A program made the position numbers and the translations under genes. Positions 1 to 9,297 of a stretch of 64,000 nt of DNA are shown here, piece after piece (within the stretch, counting starts at the first letter, position 1; each line of letters begins with the position of its first letter). The DNA comes from JBEDUK01 sp963781595 (lineage in GTDB: Bacteria > Actinomycetota > UBA4738), in contig CAWAGG010000006.1 of NCBI GenBank assembly GCA_963781595.1, positions 62,001 to 126,000 of the forward strand. Reading direction: 5' to 3'. The notes under the pieces are model-generated. The model was given only the letters and a program-made list of their open reading frames with translations, made no database searches and was not told the origin of the DNA.

Positions 1-541
1 AGCCCGATGACCAGCACCAGACGATCGGGTGAGCTTCGGACGCCGCAGGATGCCATAGTGACGGCGCCCGCATGGGCCCTGGAGACGAGATGTCCGACGG
101 CTGTGGGGGCTCCGGCAGGTCACCGGCCGATGCGCGGGCGGGCCGTCGCCGTTCCGCATCGGTCGGGATCCTCGTACCGGCCGCTGTCTGCGCGCTCCCC
201 TCGCCGCGACGGCCAGCACGGCGGCCTTCGATCCGAGGATCGGGAGGTCGGGGACGGATCCGGGCACGAGTCGCATCTCACGCTGACCGAGCGGAACGGT
301 CAGGTCGTCGGCACCTGGCGCGTCACGAGCGACGACGAGCTCGGCGGGACGGTCGAGCGCCGGCGGAGCGAACGCTCGCAGGGTCAGCCCGGTGGATCTC
401 CGCCGGTGCTTCCCACGTGAGCGAACGACCCTCTCCGCGCCTGGGGCTCCGATCCTTCAGCGCCGTCGCCCTACCGACGGCGTCATACGTAGGGCGACGG
501 CGCAGGGCGGGTTCCGTCCCACCGCCGGTCCGGCCGCCGCC
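1..541. other. gene-poor left edge with possible decayed secreted-protein fragment
   Basis: No convincing complete gene lies here. The open frames are arginine- and proline-rich on both strands, typical of chance ORFs in GC-rich DNA. One forward stretch at about 270-360 reads LTLTERNGQVVGTWRV, which resembles a strand pair of a small secreted beta-barrel protein. A hydrophobic stretch in another frame at about 155-190 could be its signal peptide. If real, this is a frameshifted remnant or a gene with sequence errors. The rest of the interval holds only the hairpin repeat at 461-502. Confidence 0.3.
461..502. repeat. dispersed hairpin repeat, copy 1
   Basis: A 42-bp element with perfect 14-bp inverted arms (CGCCGTCGCCCTAC at 461-474 and its complement at 489-502) around a 14-nt loop. 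Its reverse complement matches the element at 13460-13501 with only about two mismatches, loop included, so the two are copies of one element in opposite orientation. It sits 39 bp past the stop of the nitroreductase gene. It could be a REP-like repeat or a transcription terminator reused at gene ends. Confidence 0.75.
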
Positions 542-1051
542 TCAGGGCAGGAACGTGACGAACGACTCGGCCGGCCGGCGCTCCTTCGCCGGGCGGGGCG
601 CGCCCGGCGGGCCGAGATTGAGCAGAGCCACCACGCGCTCGCCGTTGGGTAGCCCGACGGCGTCCCGCCCGGCCGGCGTCCGTAACACCGCCGGCGTCCG
701 CCAGTACCCCGCCAAGCCCCGGGCGTGCGCCGCGAGCAGGACCGCGTACACGGCCGCGGCCGTCGCGTGCAGGTCCTCGTCGTCCTGAACCGGGTCACCG
801 GTGAGCGCAGCCGACACCAGCACGAGCGTCGGCGCGCGAGCGAGCTTCGCGGCTTCGACCGGGCCCGCCAGCTCTTGCAGGCGCGCCAGCGTCTCCGGCC
901 CGATCACCCGGAATCGCCAGGGCTGGCTCAGGTGATGGTTCGGCGCGAACCGCGCCAGGTCGAACAGCTCGAAGAGCACCTCGCGCGGGACCGGTTCGGG
1001 GCCGAAGTCCTTGAAGGTCCGCCGGGTCCTGATCGCTTCGTCGACGTCCAT
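542..1051 (-). CDS. nitroreductase family protein
   Basis: A 169-residue FMN-dependent nitroreductase-family oxidoreductase, probably cytosolic and using NAD(P)H to reduce nitro or quinone-like substrates. The N-terminus has the family FMN-phosphate contact (AIRTRRTFKDF, residues 6-16), followed by ARFAPNHHLSQPWRF, the usual nitroreductase core. The C-terminus has GLAGYWRTP and the cofactor-side GLPNGERVVALLNLG. The ATG start at 1051 begins MDVDEAI, the normal family N-terminus; the longer upstream reading is antisense to the phosphatase gene. Length is near the short end of the family. The physiological substrate cannot be told from sequence. Confidence 0.88.
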   Translation of the reverse strand: MDVDEAIRTRRTFKDFGPEPVPREVLFELFDLARFAPNHHLSQPWRFRVIGPETLARLQELAGPVEAAKLARAPTLVLVSAALTGDPVQDDEDLHATAAAVYAVLLAAHARGLAGYWRTPAVLRTPAGRDAVGLPNGERVVALLNLGPPGAPRPAKERRPAESFVTFLP

Positions 1052-1056
1052 GCGGG

Positions 1057-1794
1057 TCACAGCGTAGCCGGGCCCGCATCGACGGCCGGCGTCTCCGGCG
1101 CGCCGGACGCGCCGCTCGGCACCCCGAACACGAGGTTCAGCGCGCAGCCGACCAACACCCCGAGTGCCGCGCCGGCGACCACGTCGAACGGGAAATGCGC
1201 TCCCAGGTAGACACGAGAGACGCAGACCAGCCCGGCGAGCGTCCACGGCACGATCTTCCAACGGCCGTTCAGGTAGGGCGAGACGAGCGTCGCCAGCGAG
1301 AACGCCACGATCGGGTGCCCGGACGGGAAGCTCAGCCCGTGCGTGGACACATGACTCCCGCGGATGATCGCATCCTGGAGGGTCTGACCGGGCCGGTACC
1401 GGTGGACGACCGCTTTGACGCGGAACTCGACGAACCGCTTCACGCCGAATGCCACGAGCAGCGCCGCGGCGAGCCGCAGGCGCCGGAACCCGGCCGCGAT
1501 GATCGCGGCGATCGGCAGCACCGCGATCACGCCCAGGAACTGCAGGACCCACATCGGCCGGAAGAGCCAGTCCGGCCAGCTGTTGATCCAGTGGAACACC
1601 GAGACCTCGAACCCCGAGAGCGCCCGTCTCGAAACGATGACCGAGAGCACCACCACGATCGTCAGGGCGACGATCGCCGCGATCGCGTCGCCGCGACGCC
1701 GGTGGAAGGTTCGACCGTCGGGCGTCCGCGACCACAGCCGGACGGGGCGCGCCCACCACCCGCTCGGTCGAGTCTCGACCCCTCCGGCGTCCAC
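1057..1794 (-). CDS. PAP2-family membrane phosphatase
   Basis: A 245-residue integral membrane phosphatase of the type 2 phosphatidic acid phosphatase family. It likely removes phosphate from a lipid such as phosphatidate or undecaprenyl diphosphate on the outer face of the membrane. All three catalytic signatures are present: K127-x6-R134-P135, PSGH at 157-160 and S193-R194-x5-H200-x3-D204. About five to six hydrophobic helices are visible (for example 37-55, 83-105, 105-120, 163-175, 185-197, 205-224). The N-terminal 30 residues are polar and basic. It is followed 5 bp later by the nitroreductase gene on the same strand, so the two may be cotranscribed. Confidence 0.9.
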   Translation of the reverse strand: MDAGGVETRPSGWWARPVRLWSRTPDGRTFHRRRGDAIAAIVALTIVVVLSVIVSRRALSGFEVSVFHWINSWPDWLFRPMWVLQFLGVIAVLPIAAIIAAGFRRLRLAAALLVAFGVKRFVEFRVKAVVHRYRPGQTLQDAIIRGSHVSTHGLSFPSGHPIVAFSLATLVSPYLNGRWKIVPWTLAGLVCVSRVYLGAHFPFDVVAGAALGVLVGCALNLVFGVPSGASGAPETPAVDAGPATL

Positions 1795-1835
1795 CTGCGG
1801 AGGCTATCCCTCCTCCGCCGTCCGGTCGAGGCCGG

Positions 1836-2339
1836 TCAGTACCCGCCGTACCCGCCGCCCTTGCCCGAGCTCGATCCGGACCCGCCCGTGGCCGACGCGG
1901 CGACGAACCCCTCGACGTTCTGACCCTTCGCCTGCCCTGCCACGTCCCCCTGGAACGTGTAGAGGGGCGACCCATCGAAGGTGATCTGCGTCCCGCCGTC
2001 CGGCCGCGTCACGGTGCCGAACGTGCCGTCCACCCCGGACCCCGCGGTCGCCGCGGTCGCGCCGGCAGACAGCAGGAAGGGGGGCCAGATCGTCGCGCAG
2101 GTGCCCGTGCACGTGATGTGCGAGGCGGTCTCCGTCGGCAGGACGTACAGGGTCATGCCGTTCGGATCGACCAGCACATCCCCGATGCCGGAGATCGAGG
2201 TCTCACCCACGACCACAGACGACCCACCGGAGGACGCCTCTCCGGACTTGGCGCACCCCGCGAGCAGGATCGCCAACGCGGCCGCCGCGACCACCATGGT
2301 GGGCATCTTCATCGTCAGACGCATCCGAGCCTCCTTCAT
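1836..2339 (-). CDS. COG4315-type secreted lipoprotein
   Basis: A 167-residue predicted lipoprotein with a hydrophobic signal segment and lipobox LLAGC (cysteine 29). The body matches the lipoprotein family with repeated Y-x-x-x-x-D-type motifs (Pfam Lipoprotein_15): GMTLYVLPTE, a paired-cysteine TCTGTCATIWPPF and GSPLYTFQGD. The C-terminus is a flexible Gly/Ser tail ending in GGGYGGY. Family function is unknown; heme or electron-transfer roles have been suggested for relatives but nothing here proves that. The start MKEARMRLT is used; an internal ATG five codons later is equally possible. It is divergent from the TreS-maltokinase gene, with about 110 bp between them. Confidence 0.85.
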   Translation of the reverse strand: MKEARMRLTMKMPTMVVAAAALAILLAGCAKSGEASSGGSSVVVGETSISGIGDVLVDPNGMTLYVLPTETASHITCTGTCATIWPPFLLSAGATAATAGSGVDGTFGTVTRPDGGTQITFDGSPLYTFQGDVAGQAKGQNVEGFVAASATGGSGSSSGKGGGYGGY

Positions 2340-2450
2340 CGAGCAACGCCAGGTCTACGCACGAAGCGGCCACCGAGTTGTCGCGATCGCATTGGAGCCT
2401 TCGGAAGGCAGTGGCTCATCGGGCCGCGGCGGGTGCATGATGCCGCACCG

Positions 2451-5400
2451 ATGACAACGCGAAGGACGCCCGCCGAGCGCCACCCCACCAGCGACCCGCT
2501 CTGGTACCGCGACGCGGTCGTCTACGAGCTGCACGTCCGGGCCTTCGACGACTCCGACGGCGACGGGGTCGGCGATCTGCGCGGCCTGGTCGACAAGCTG
2601 GACTACCTCCAGCAGCTGGGGGTCACCGCGATCTGGCTCCTGCCGTTCTACCCGAGCCCCCTGCGCGACGACGGCTACGACATCGCCGAGTACAAGGCGA
2701 TCCACCCCGCGTACGGAACCCTCGCCGACTTCCGCCGCCTGCTGCGCGAGGCGCATCGCCGGGGCCTCCGCGTGATCACGGAACTGGTGCTGAACCACAC
2801 GAGCGACCAGCACCCGTGGTTCCAGCGGGCGCGTCGCGACCGTCCCGGCGGGCCGTGGCACGATTTCTACGTCTGGAGCGACACGCCGGACCGGTACCGC
2901 GAGGCGCGGGTGATCTTCCGGGACTTCGAGCCGTCGAACTGGTCCTGGGACGGGGTGGCGAACGCGTACTACTGGCATCGCTTCTACTCCCACCAGCCGG
3001 ATCTGAACTTCGACAATCCGCGGGTTCGCCGCAAGATGCTGGAGGTCGTTGACTTCTGGCTCGGGCTCGGCGTCGACGGCATGCGGCTCGACGCGATCCC
3101 GTACCTCTTCGAACGGGAGGGGACGAACTGCGAGAACCTCCCCGAGACGGTCGCGTTCCTCCGGGAGGTCCGGGCCCACATCGACGCGCGCTTCCCCGGC
3201 CGGATGCTCCTGGCCGAGGCCAACCAGTGGCCGGAGGACGCCGCGATGTACTTCGGCGACGGCGACGTGTGCCACATGGCGTTCCACTTCCCGCTGATGC
3301 CCCGGATGTTCATGGCGATCCGGATGGAGGACCGGTACCCGATCGTGGACGTGCTCGCCCAAACCCCGGAGATCCCGGAGAACGCGCAGTGGGCGCTGTT
3401 CCTCCGGAACCACGACGAGCTGACGCTGGAGATGGTCACCGATGAGGAGCGTGACTACATGTACCGCTCCTACGCGGAGGATCCGCAGGCGCGGCTGAAC
3501 CTGGGCATCCGGCGCCGGCTGGCGCCGCTGCTCGGCAACGACCGGAACCTGATCGAGATGATGAACGGCCTGCTGTGCAGCCTGCCCGGCACGCCGGTCA
3601 TCTACTACGGCGACGAGATCGGGATGGGCGACAACATCTACCTCGGCGACCGCAACGGGGTCCGGACCCCGATGCAGTGGAGCGGCGACCGCAACGCCGG
3701 GTTCTCGAGGGCGAACCCGCAGCGGCTGTACCTGCCGCCGATCATCGACCCCGAGTACCACTACGAGGCGCTCAACGTCGAGGCCGAACAGGGCAACCCG
3801 AACTCGCTGCTGTGGTGGACCCGCCGGCTGATCGCGCTGCGCCGCCGGTACCAGGCGTTCGGCCGCGGTTCGCTCGACCTGCTGTACCCCGAGAACCACA
3901 AGGTCCTGGTCTTCCTCCGGCAGTTCCGGGACGAACGGCTCCTGGTGGTGGCGAACCTGTCCCGCCATGCGCAGTACGTCGAGCTCGACCTGTCGCGGTT
4001 CGAGGGCATGCGCCCGATCGAGCTGTTCGGTCACACCGAGTTCCCGAGGATCGGAGAGCTCCCGTACCTCCTCACGCTCGGTCCGCACGCGTTCTACTGG
4101 TTCGCGCTGGAGGATCCGGCCTCCGAGCCGGCGACGGGCGCCGACGCGGAACCGCCGACGATCGAGGTGGCCGGGCCATGGATCACCGTGTTCGGGCCGC
4201 CGGCACGACGGCGCCTCGAGGAGCTGCTTCCCCGGTACCTGCGCTCGACCCGGTGGTTCGCGGGCAAGTCCCGCCGGATCGCGACCGTCGAGGTCGAGGA
4301 CGCGATCGAGGTCCCACCGGCCGGCGCGCGGGCGAGCGACGACGCCGTGGTCCCGGCCGGGTACATCGTGCTCCTGCGCGTCGAGTACTCCGAAGGAGAT
4401 CCCGAGACGTACTTGCTCCCGCTGACCGTCAGGCCGGCTCGCTCGGCCGGTCGCGGCCGCGGGCCGACGCCCCTGGCGCGGATCCTCGCCGCCGACGGTC
4501 AGCACCTGCTGTTCGACGCGCTGCACGATCCGGCGTTCGTATCGGCGCTCCTGGACGACGTCGCCAGACGGCGACGGCTCGCCGGCGCCGCCGGGGCGAT
4601 GGTCGCGACGCGCACCTCGGCGTTCCGGTCCCTCTCACGGGCCCATCCAACGCAGATCGCCCCGTCGGTGCTCCCCGGCGACCAGAGCAACACGTCGATC
4701 GTGTTCGGCGACCGGCTGATCATGAAGGTGTTCCGGCGCGTCGGCGCCGGCGTGAACCCCGACCTGGAGGTCGGGCGGTTCCTCACGGAACGGACGCGGT
4801 TCGCGCACGCACCGACCGTCGCCGGCGCGATCGAATACGCGCGCCGTCGGGCGCAGCCGAGCACGCTCGCGATCGTGCACGGGTTCGTGCCCAACCAGGG
4901 AGACGTGTGGCGGTACACGGTCGACTCCCTCGGCCAATACCTGGAGGAGGCGAGCGCACGCGGTGCCCACGAGCCGTCGCCGGACGTGACCGCGCCGGTC
5001 GACCTGGTCGAGCTCGCCACGGGCGACGCGCCCGAGCTGGCCCACGAGACCATCGGGGCGTACCTCGAGTCCTCGAGGCTCCTCGGCGAACGGACCGCCG
5101 AGCTCCACCTCGCGCTCGCCTCGGATCGCGACGACCCCGCGTTCGCCCCGGAGCCGTTCACCGCGCTCGCGCAGCGTTCGCTCTACCAGTCGCTCCGGAC
5201 GCACGTGGTGAGCACGTTCCGGATGGTCCGCGCGTCGGGCTCCGGCGGACCGGACCCGCTGACCGCGGTGGTCGACGCGCTGGGGCTCGAACACGACATC
5301 GTCGCGCGACTTCGCCGCATCCTCGAGGTGAAGATCGCCGCGACGAGGATCCGCGTCCACGGCGACTATCACCTCGGCCAGGTCCTCCATACGGGCCGGG

Positions 5401-5804
5401 ACTTCGTGATCATCGACTTCGAAGGCGAGCCGGCGACGCCGCTCGGCGAGCGCCGGATCAAGCGGTCATCGCTGCGCGACGTGGCCGGCATGATCCGTTC
5501 GTTCGACTACGCGGCCCGGACGGCGGCGCTCGCCTCGAGCGCGACGGGGATGGCTCCCGAGCTGCTCGAGCCGTGGGCGGACTTCTGGTACCGGTGGGTC
5601 TCGGCGACGTTCCTCCGCGCCTACCTCGAGACCGCCCGCGGCGCGTCGTTCGTCCCGAGCGATCCAGAGCAGCTGGCGGTGCTGCTCGACGTGCACCTGC
5701 TGGCGAAGGCGGCCTACGAGCTGGGGTACGAGGCGAACACCCGGCCCGACATGATCGGCATCCCCGCCGATGGGATCCTCCGGCTCATGGCGGTCCCTCG
5801 TTAG
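2451..5804 (+). CDS. treS: trehalose synthase/maltokinase fusion
   Basis: A 1117-residue bifunctional cytosolic enzyme. The N-terminal half (about 15-560) is a GH13 trehalose synthase that interconverts maltose and trehalose. The catalytic triad is visible as D214 (GMRLDA), E256 (LLAEANQW) and D322 (FLRNHDE). The C-terminal half (about 590-1117) is a maltokinase with RWFAGKSRRI near its start, the catalytic loop VHGDYHLGQ and metal site DFEGEP; it makes maltose 1-phosphate with ATP. This pairing feeds the GlgE alpha-glucan route. GlgE and GlgB are not in the window. The ATG at 2451 gives the normal family N-terminus; upstream in-frame sequence overlaps the divergent lipoprotein gene and is not family-like. 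Confidence 0.95.
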   Translation: MTTRRTPAERHPTSDPLWYRDAVVYELHVRAFDDSDGDGVGDLRGLVDKLDYLQQLGVTAIWLLPFYPSPLRDDGYDIAEYKAIHPAYGTLADFRRLLREAHRRGLRVITELVLNHTSDQHPWFQRARRDRPGGPWHDFYVWSDTPDRYREARVIFRDFEPSNWSWDGVANAYYWHRFYSHQPDLNFDNPRVRRKMLEVVDFWLGLGVDGMRLDAIPYLFEREGTNCENLPETVAFLREVRAHIDARFPGRMLLAEANQWPEDAAMYFGDGDVCHMAFHFPLMPRMFMAIRMEDRYPIVDVLAQTPEIPENAQWALFLRNHDELTLEMVTDEERDYMYRSYAEDPQARLNLGIRRRLAPLLGNDRNLIEMMNGLLCSLPGTPVIYYGDEIGMGDNIYLGDRNGVRTPMQWSGDRNAGFSRANPQRLYLPPIIDPEYHYEALNVEAEQGNPNSLLWWTRRLIALRRRYQAFGRGSLDLLYPENHKVLVFLRQFRDERLLVVANLSRHAQYVELDLSRFEGMRPIELFGHTEFPRIGELPYLLTLGPHAFYWFALEDPASEPATGADAEPPTIEVAGPWITVFGPPARRRLEELLPRYLRSTRWFAGKSRRIATVEVEDAIEVPPAGARASDDAVVPAGYIVLLRVEYSEGDPETYLLPLTVRPARSAGRGRGPTPLARILAADGQHLLFDALHDPAFVSALLDDVARRRRLAGAAGAMVATRTSAFRSLSRAHPTQIAPSVLPGDQSNTSIVFGDRLIMKVFRRVGAGVNPDLEVGRFLTERTRFAHAPTVAGAIEYARRRAQPSTLAIVHGFVPNQGDVWRYTVDSLGQYLEEASARGAHEPSPDVTAPVDLVELATGDAPELAHETIGAYLESSRLLGERTAELHLALASDRDDPAFAPEPFTALAQRSLYQSLRTHVVSTFRMVRASGSGGPDPLTAVVDALGLEHDIVARLRRILEVKIAATRIRVHGDYHLGQVLHTGRDFVIIDFEGEPATPLGERRIKRSSLRDVAGMIRSFDYAARTAALASSATGMAPELLEPWADFWYRWVSATFLRAYLETARGASFVPSDPEQLAVLLDVHLLAKAAYELGYEANTRPDMIGIPADGILRLMAVPR

Positions 5805-5899
5805 CGGGTCACCGCGTCGAAGATCCAGACGCCGAGCGCGATCCCTGCCGCGATCGCGGCCAGGTTCACGAACCAGAGGAACCGCTGCGTCCCGTTCAC
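5801..5899 (-). CDS. 32-residue single-span membrane microprotein
   Basis: A short ORF from a GTG start at 5899 reads V-N-G-T-Q-R-F-L-W-F, then one hydrophobic helix (LAAIAAGIALGVWIF) and ends DAVTR. Its start overlaps the stop of the upstream SHOCT gene in the four bases GTGA, a standard translational-coupling arrangement. Its stop overlaps the stop of the TreS-maltokinase gene on the other strand. Codon choice is normal for the region. It is probably a small membrane partner or accessory of the SHOCT protein; this is inference from coupling only. Confidence 0.6.
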   Translation of the reverse strand: MNGTQRFLWFVNLAAIAAGIALGVWIFDAVTR

Positions 5900-6555
5900 G
5901 GCGCCGTTCCATCGCGCAGGAGCAGGGCCTTCGCCGCCTCGTACTCCTCGGCGGTGAGGTCACCGCGGCGGCGGAGCTCCGCGAGCCGTTCGAGCCGAGA
6001 CACCACGTCGCCCGCGCCCGCCAGGCGCATGGCGACGGCCGGCGGCACGATCGGTGCGACCGCCCGGGGGAGGTTCGGCGTCGAATCGTCGCGCCGGCCC
6101 CACAGGAGGAACCCGACCAGCGGTCCGGCGCCGATGACGAAGAACATGATCCCGCAGATCAACCACCCCCACACGATGCCGGTGTCCTCGACGGGCGGGT
6201 GCAGCGCGAAGTCCACGAAGTTGTAGCCGAGCGACAGGAACAAGGCCGGCCACGCGAGCGCCACCAGGTTCGGGCCGCCGGCCTTCGTGCTCCACCAGCC
6301 GCAAACGAACGCGCACCCGAGCCCGGCGAAGATCGAGCCGATCATCAGGCCGCCGACCCCCTTCGGACACGTGGTCGCGATCTCGTAGGGACCGCCGGTC
6401 GCGCAGAAGCCGCCGATCTGCATCACGGCGCGCATGCACAGGAACAGGACGGTCAGCGACGCGACGAGCCCGGCCATCATCACGAAGATCACGACGGCCG
6501 CGTTCGCGGTTCGCCCCGCGGATCCCTCGGCTCCGGCCTGCGGTCGGTCAACCAT
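5896..6555 (-). CDS. multi-spanning membrane protein with C-terminal SHOCT domain
   Basis: A 219-residue membrane protein with four hydrophobic spans (about 19-43, 66-86, 93-113, 124-150) and a cytosolic C-terminus. The final segment (about 185-213, RLERLAELRRRGDLTAEEYE) is a SHOCT motif, a short helical oligomerisation module found at protein ends. Two cysteines in the first extracellular-type loop (GGFCATGG, ATTCPKG) could form a disulfide. Function is unknown. It is translationally coupled to a 32-residue membrane ORF. No catalytic motif is visible. Confidence 0.8.
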   Translation of the reverse strand: MVDRPQAGAEGSAGRTANAAVVIFVMMAGLVASLTVLFLCMRAVMQIGGFCATGGPYEIATTCPKGVGGLMIGSIFAGLGCAFVCGWWSTKAGGPNLVALAWPALFLSLGYNFVDFALHPPVEDTGIVWGWLICGIMFFVIGAGPLVGFLLWGRRDDSTPNLPRAVAPIVPPAVAMRLAGAGDVVSRLERLAELRRRGDLTAEEYEAAKALLLRDGTAP

Positions 6556-6737
6556 CGAGCCGCAGCCTACGCCATGGATGCGGCCGGATCGCCGAGGCTC
6601 GGCCGACCCGTTCCCCCGCCCGAGTCGACGGCCTTCGAACCGGCCGGCACGCTGAAGTGCCCCATCCGACCAGCCGATATGCCCATGGAGGAACGCCCCT
6701 GCTCGCGAGAGGTTCGCAGCTGGACGTCGATGATCAG

Positions 6738-8510
6738 ATGGGTTCAGGCACGCACGAGGCCGAGCCGGGCCCCGTCGCGCAGCTCCGCATGCTCCACAGC
6801 CTGGCCCGGCGACTGAACCAGCTCGGCGACGTCCGCCAGATCGGCGAGGCGATCACCACCGAGCTGCACACACTGATCGACTACCACAACTGCCGCGTCC
6901 ACCTGATCGCCGCCGACGGCCGAACGCTCGAGCCGATCGCCTTCGAGGGCCTCCTCACCGAGTACCGGGGCGAGACGTTCGACGCACTCCTGATGGACGT
7001 CGGTGAGGGCATGACCGGGCAGGTGGCACTGACCGGCGAGTCGCTGAACGTGTCGAACACGGCGACGTGTGACTTCGCGCTCCAGGTCCCTGGGACGCCG
7101 GACGACGTGGACGAGTCCGCGCTGATCGTGCCGCTGCGGGTGGGTGACCGCACGATCGGGACCGTGGCCCTGTCGAAGCTCGGCGTCGACATGTTCGACG
7201 CGAGCGATCAGCGCCTGCTGGAGGTGCTCGCGAGCCACGCCGCCGTCGCGATCGAGAACGCCCGGCTGCTGCAGAGCGAACGCGAGGCCGCCACGACGGC
7301 CGGAGCGCTGCTCCGCTTCTCAGAGTCCCTCACCCGACGGCACGACGTCGAGACGGTGCTGCGTGAGGCGCTCCACACGATCCCGTCGATGGTCGGATGC
7401 GGCGAGGCGCAGGTCTACGTCCGCGACCCGGCCTCTCGAGCTTTCCGCCTGCTGGCTCGCGAGGGCGCGTGGGGCGACGCGACCTTGGGGCCCGACGCGC
7501 AGGTCGAGGTTCCCGCGGACGTCGCGGAGCCGTTCCTGGGGTCGCTCGTCGAGCCGTTCGTGTTGGGTCGCGAGCTTGTCGCCGCGGTCCCGCGCGATCT
7601 CCTCCTCGTCCCGGGCGCCCGTGACGCGCTCGTGACGCCGATCGCCTGGGGCGAGGACCAGCTCGCCGCGATCGTCCTGTTCGCCCCCGCCGACGAGGCG
7701 AGGTTCGAACCTCGGCACCTGGCGCTGGCCGGGGGGATCGCCGGGATCACCTCCTTGGCACTCGGCAACGCGCAGCGGATGCAGGACCTGCAGGAGACGG
7801 CCGAACGGCTCCGCGCGCTGGACGAGATGAAGAACACGTTCCTCGACGCCGTGTCCCACGAGCTGCGGACGCCGCTCGCGTCGGTCTTGGGAATCTCGCT
7901 CACGCTCGGCCGCCGGGATCTGGGGCTCGCACCCGAGGACGAACGCGACCTGATCGACCGGCTCGTGTCGAACGCCAGGAAGCTCGACCGGCTGCTGTCG
8001 GACCTGCTGGACCTCGACCGGCTCGCCCGCGGGATCGTCGAGCCCGTGAAGCGGCCCACCGACCTGGGCGCCCTCGCGCGCACCGTCGTGGAGAACGCGG
8101 AGTTCCTGGGCGACCGGCTCCTGGTGATCGACGCGGACCCCGTGATCATCGACGTCGACGCCGCGAAGATCGAACGGATCGTCGAGAACCTCCTCGCCAA
8201 CGCCGCGCGGCACACGCCGCGCCACGGCTCGGTGTGGCTGCGCGTTCGGCCCGAGCCTGGTGGCGCATCGATCATCGTCCAGGACGAAGGACCCGGCGTT
8301 CCCGACGACCTCAAGGAGGCGATCTTCGAACCGTTCCGGCAGGGAGCGAACCAGGACGCCCACGCGCCCGGCGTCGGGATCGGCCTGTCGTTGGTGGCGC
8401 GGTTCGCGGCGCTGCACGATGGACGCGCGTGGGTCGAGGACCGCGAGGGCGGTGGAGCGTCGTTCCACGTCTTCCTGCCCGCGTCGGCGCCGGACCCAGC
8501 CGCCGCCTGA
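6738..8510 (+). CDS. GAF-domain sensor histidine kinase
   Basis: A soluble histidine kinase of about 590 residues with no transmembrane segment. Residues about 20-180 form a GAF domain, and about 185-355 look like a second, more divergent one. A HisKA dimerisation helix follows with the phosphoacceptor in SHELRTP (H374). The ATPase domain has an N box (IERIVENLLANAARH), G1 (DEGPGVPDD) and G2 (GVGIGLSLVARF). The GAF domains suggest sensing of a small ligand, light or redox state in the cytosol. No response regulator lies next to it, so it is an orphan here. The frame is open back to an ATG at 6657; the ATG at 6738 was preferred because homology-like sequence begins after it. Confidence 0.88.
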   Translation: MGSGTHEAEPGPVAQLRMLHSLARRLNQLGDVRQIGEAITTELHTLIDYHNCRVHLIAADGRTLEPIAFEGLLTEYRGETFDALLMDVGEGMTGQVALTGESLNVSNTATCDFALQVPGTPDDVDESALIVPLRVGDRTIGTVALSKLGVDMFDASDQRLLEVLASHAAVAIENARLLQSEREAATTAGALLRFSESLTRRHDVETVLREALHTIPSMVGCGEAQVYVRDPASRAFRLLAREGAWGDATLGPDAQVEVPADVAEPFLGSLVEPFVLGRELVAAVPRDLLLVPGARDALVTPIAWGEDQLAAIVLFAPADEARFEPRHLALAGGIAGITSLALGNAQRMQDLQETAERLRALDEMKNTFLDAVSHELRTPLASVLGISLTLGRRDLGLAPEDERDLIDRLVSNARKLDRLLSDLLDLDRLARGIVEPVKRPTDLGALARTVVENAEFLGDRLLVIDADPVIIDVDAAKIERIVENLLANAARHTPRHGSVWLRVRPEPGGASIIVQDEGPGVPDDLKEAIFEPFRQGANQDAHAPGVGIGLSLVARFAALHDGRAWVEDREGGGASFHVFLPASAPDPAAA

Positions 8511-8517
8511 TCGGTGC

Positions 8518-9297
8518 CTACGGCCGGAACCCGACCGCGCACACGATCCGGTCGTCCGCTCCTGCGCGATCCCAGACGAACTCCCCGAAGAGCTCGAGCC
8601 GTTCGAACCCGTGTCGTTCGTAAAGCTGCCTTACTTCTTCGTGCGTGTACGAGCGCGTCGCCGGCGACCGGACGTGGCGTTCGGACGCGACGATCCGGCC
8701 GTCGACGATCACCTCGTACAGGTCGTCGGTGTCCTCGAGCGACGTCTCCGGGTCGAAGCGCGAACGCGAGGTCCGGCGGATCAGCGCCCCGTCGTCGGGC
8801 CGGATCGCCTCGCTCGTCCACTCCTCCTCGAACGGATCGCCAGGTCGCCAGAGCCGCATGAACGGCATGACCAGCGCGCCGCCCGGTTCGAGGTGCTCGC
8901 GCAGGCGCTCCATCGCCGCGTCGGCCTCCGAGGGCTCCAGCAGGAGCTGGAACGAGCTCGAGGGCACGACGACGCAACGGTACCTCCGCGGCAGGTCCAG
9001 CGATCCGATCGCCTGGTCGAAGACGTGGACGGGCACGCCGGCCTGCGCGGCCTTGTCCCGGCACAGGTTGAGCATCTCCGGCGAGACGTCCACGCCGTCG
9101 ACGTCCAGGCCGAGCGAGACGTAGTCGACCAGCAGCCGGCCCGTCCCGCAGGCGACGTCGAGGGCGGGTTCGCCGAACCGGCGGATCGCCTCCAGGTAGA
9201 AGCCGCGGTCGGGCCACGCGGACGTGTCACCCCGGAAGAGATCCCAGGTCGAGGCCATCATCCCGTGGTACTCGTGCGCCGGATCGGCGTTCGTCAT
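8518..9297 (-). CDS. class I SAM-dependent methyltransferase
   Basis: A 259-residue soluble methyltransferase of the Rossmann-like class I fold. The SAM-binding motif I is ALDVACGTGRLL (about residues 38-49). An acidic residue ends strand 2 (GLDVDGVDVSPEM), and a motif IV-like strand reads RYRCVVVPSSSFQLL. The C-terminal half is beta-rich. The start sequence (HEYHGMMASTWDLFRGDTS) is typical of the family that methylates small molecules. The substrate is not predictable. The gene converges on the histidine kinase with only 7 bp between stops. Confidence 0.85.
   Translation of the reverse strand: MTNADPAHEYHGMMASTWDLFRGDTSAWPDRGFYLEAIRRFGEPALDVACGTGRLLVDYVSLGLDVDGVDVSPEMLNLCRDKAAQAGVPVHVFDQAIGSLDLPRRYRCVVVPSSSFQLLLEPSEADAAMERLREHLEPGGALVMPFMRLWRPGDPFEEEWTSEAIRPDDGALIRRTSRSRFDPETSLEDTDDLYEVIVDGRIVASERHVRSPATRSYTHEEVRQLYERHGFERLELFGEFVWDRAGADDRIVCAVGFRP

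Noticed and set aside
2355..4526. 723-codon minus-strand open frame
   Set aside because: It is antisense to the TreS-maltokinase gene, Arg/Val/Leu-biased with no domain, as expected from codon mirroring in GC-rich DNA.
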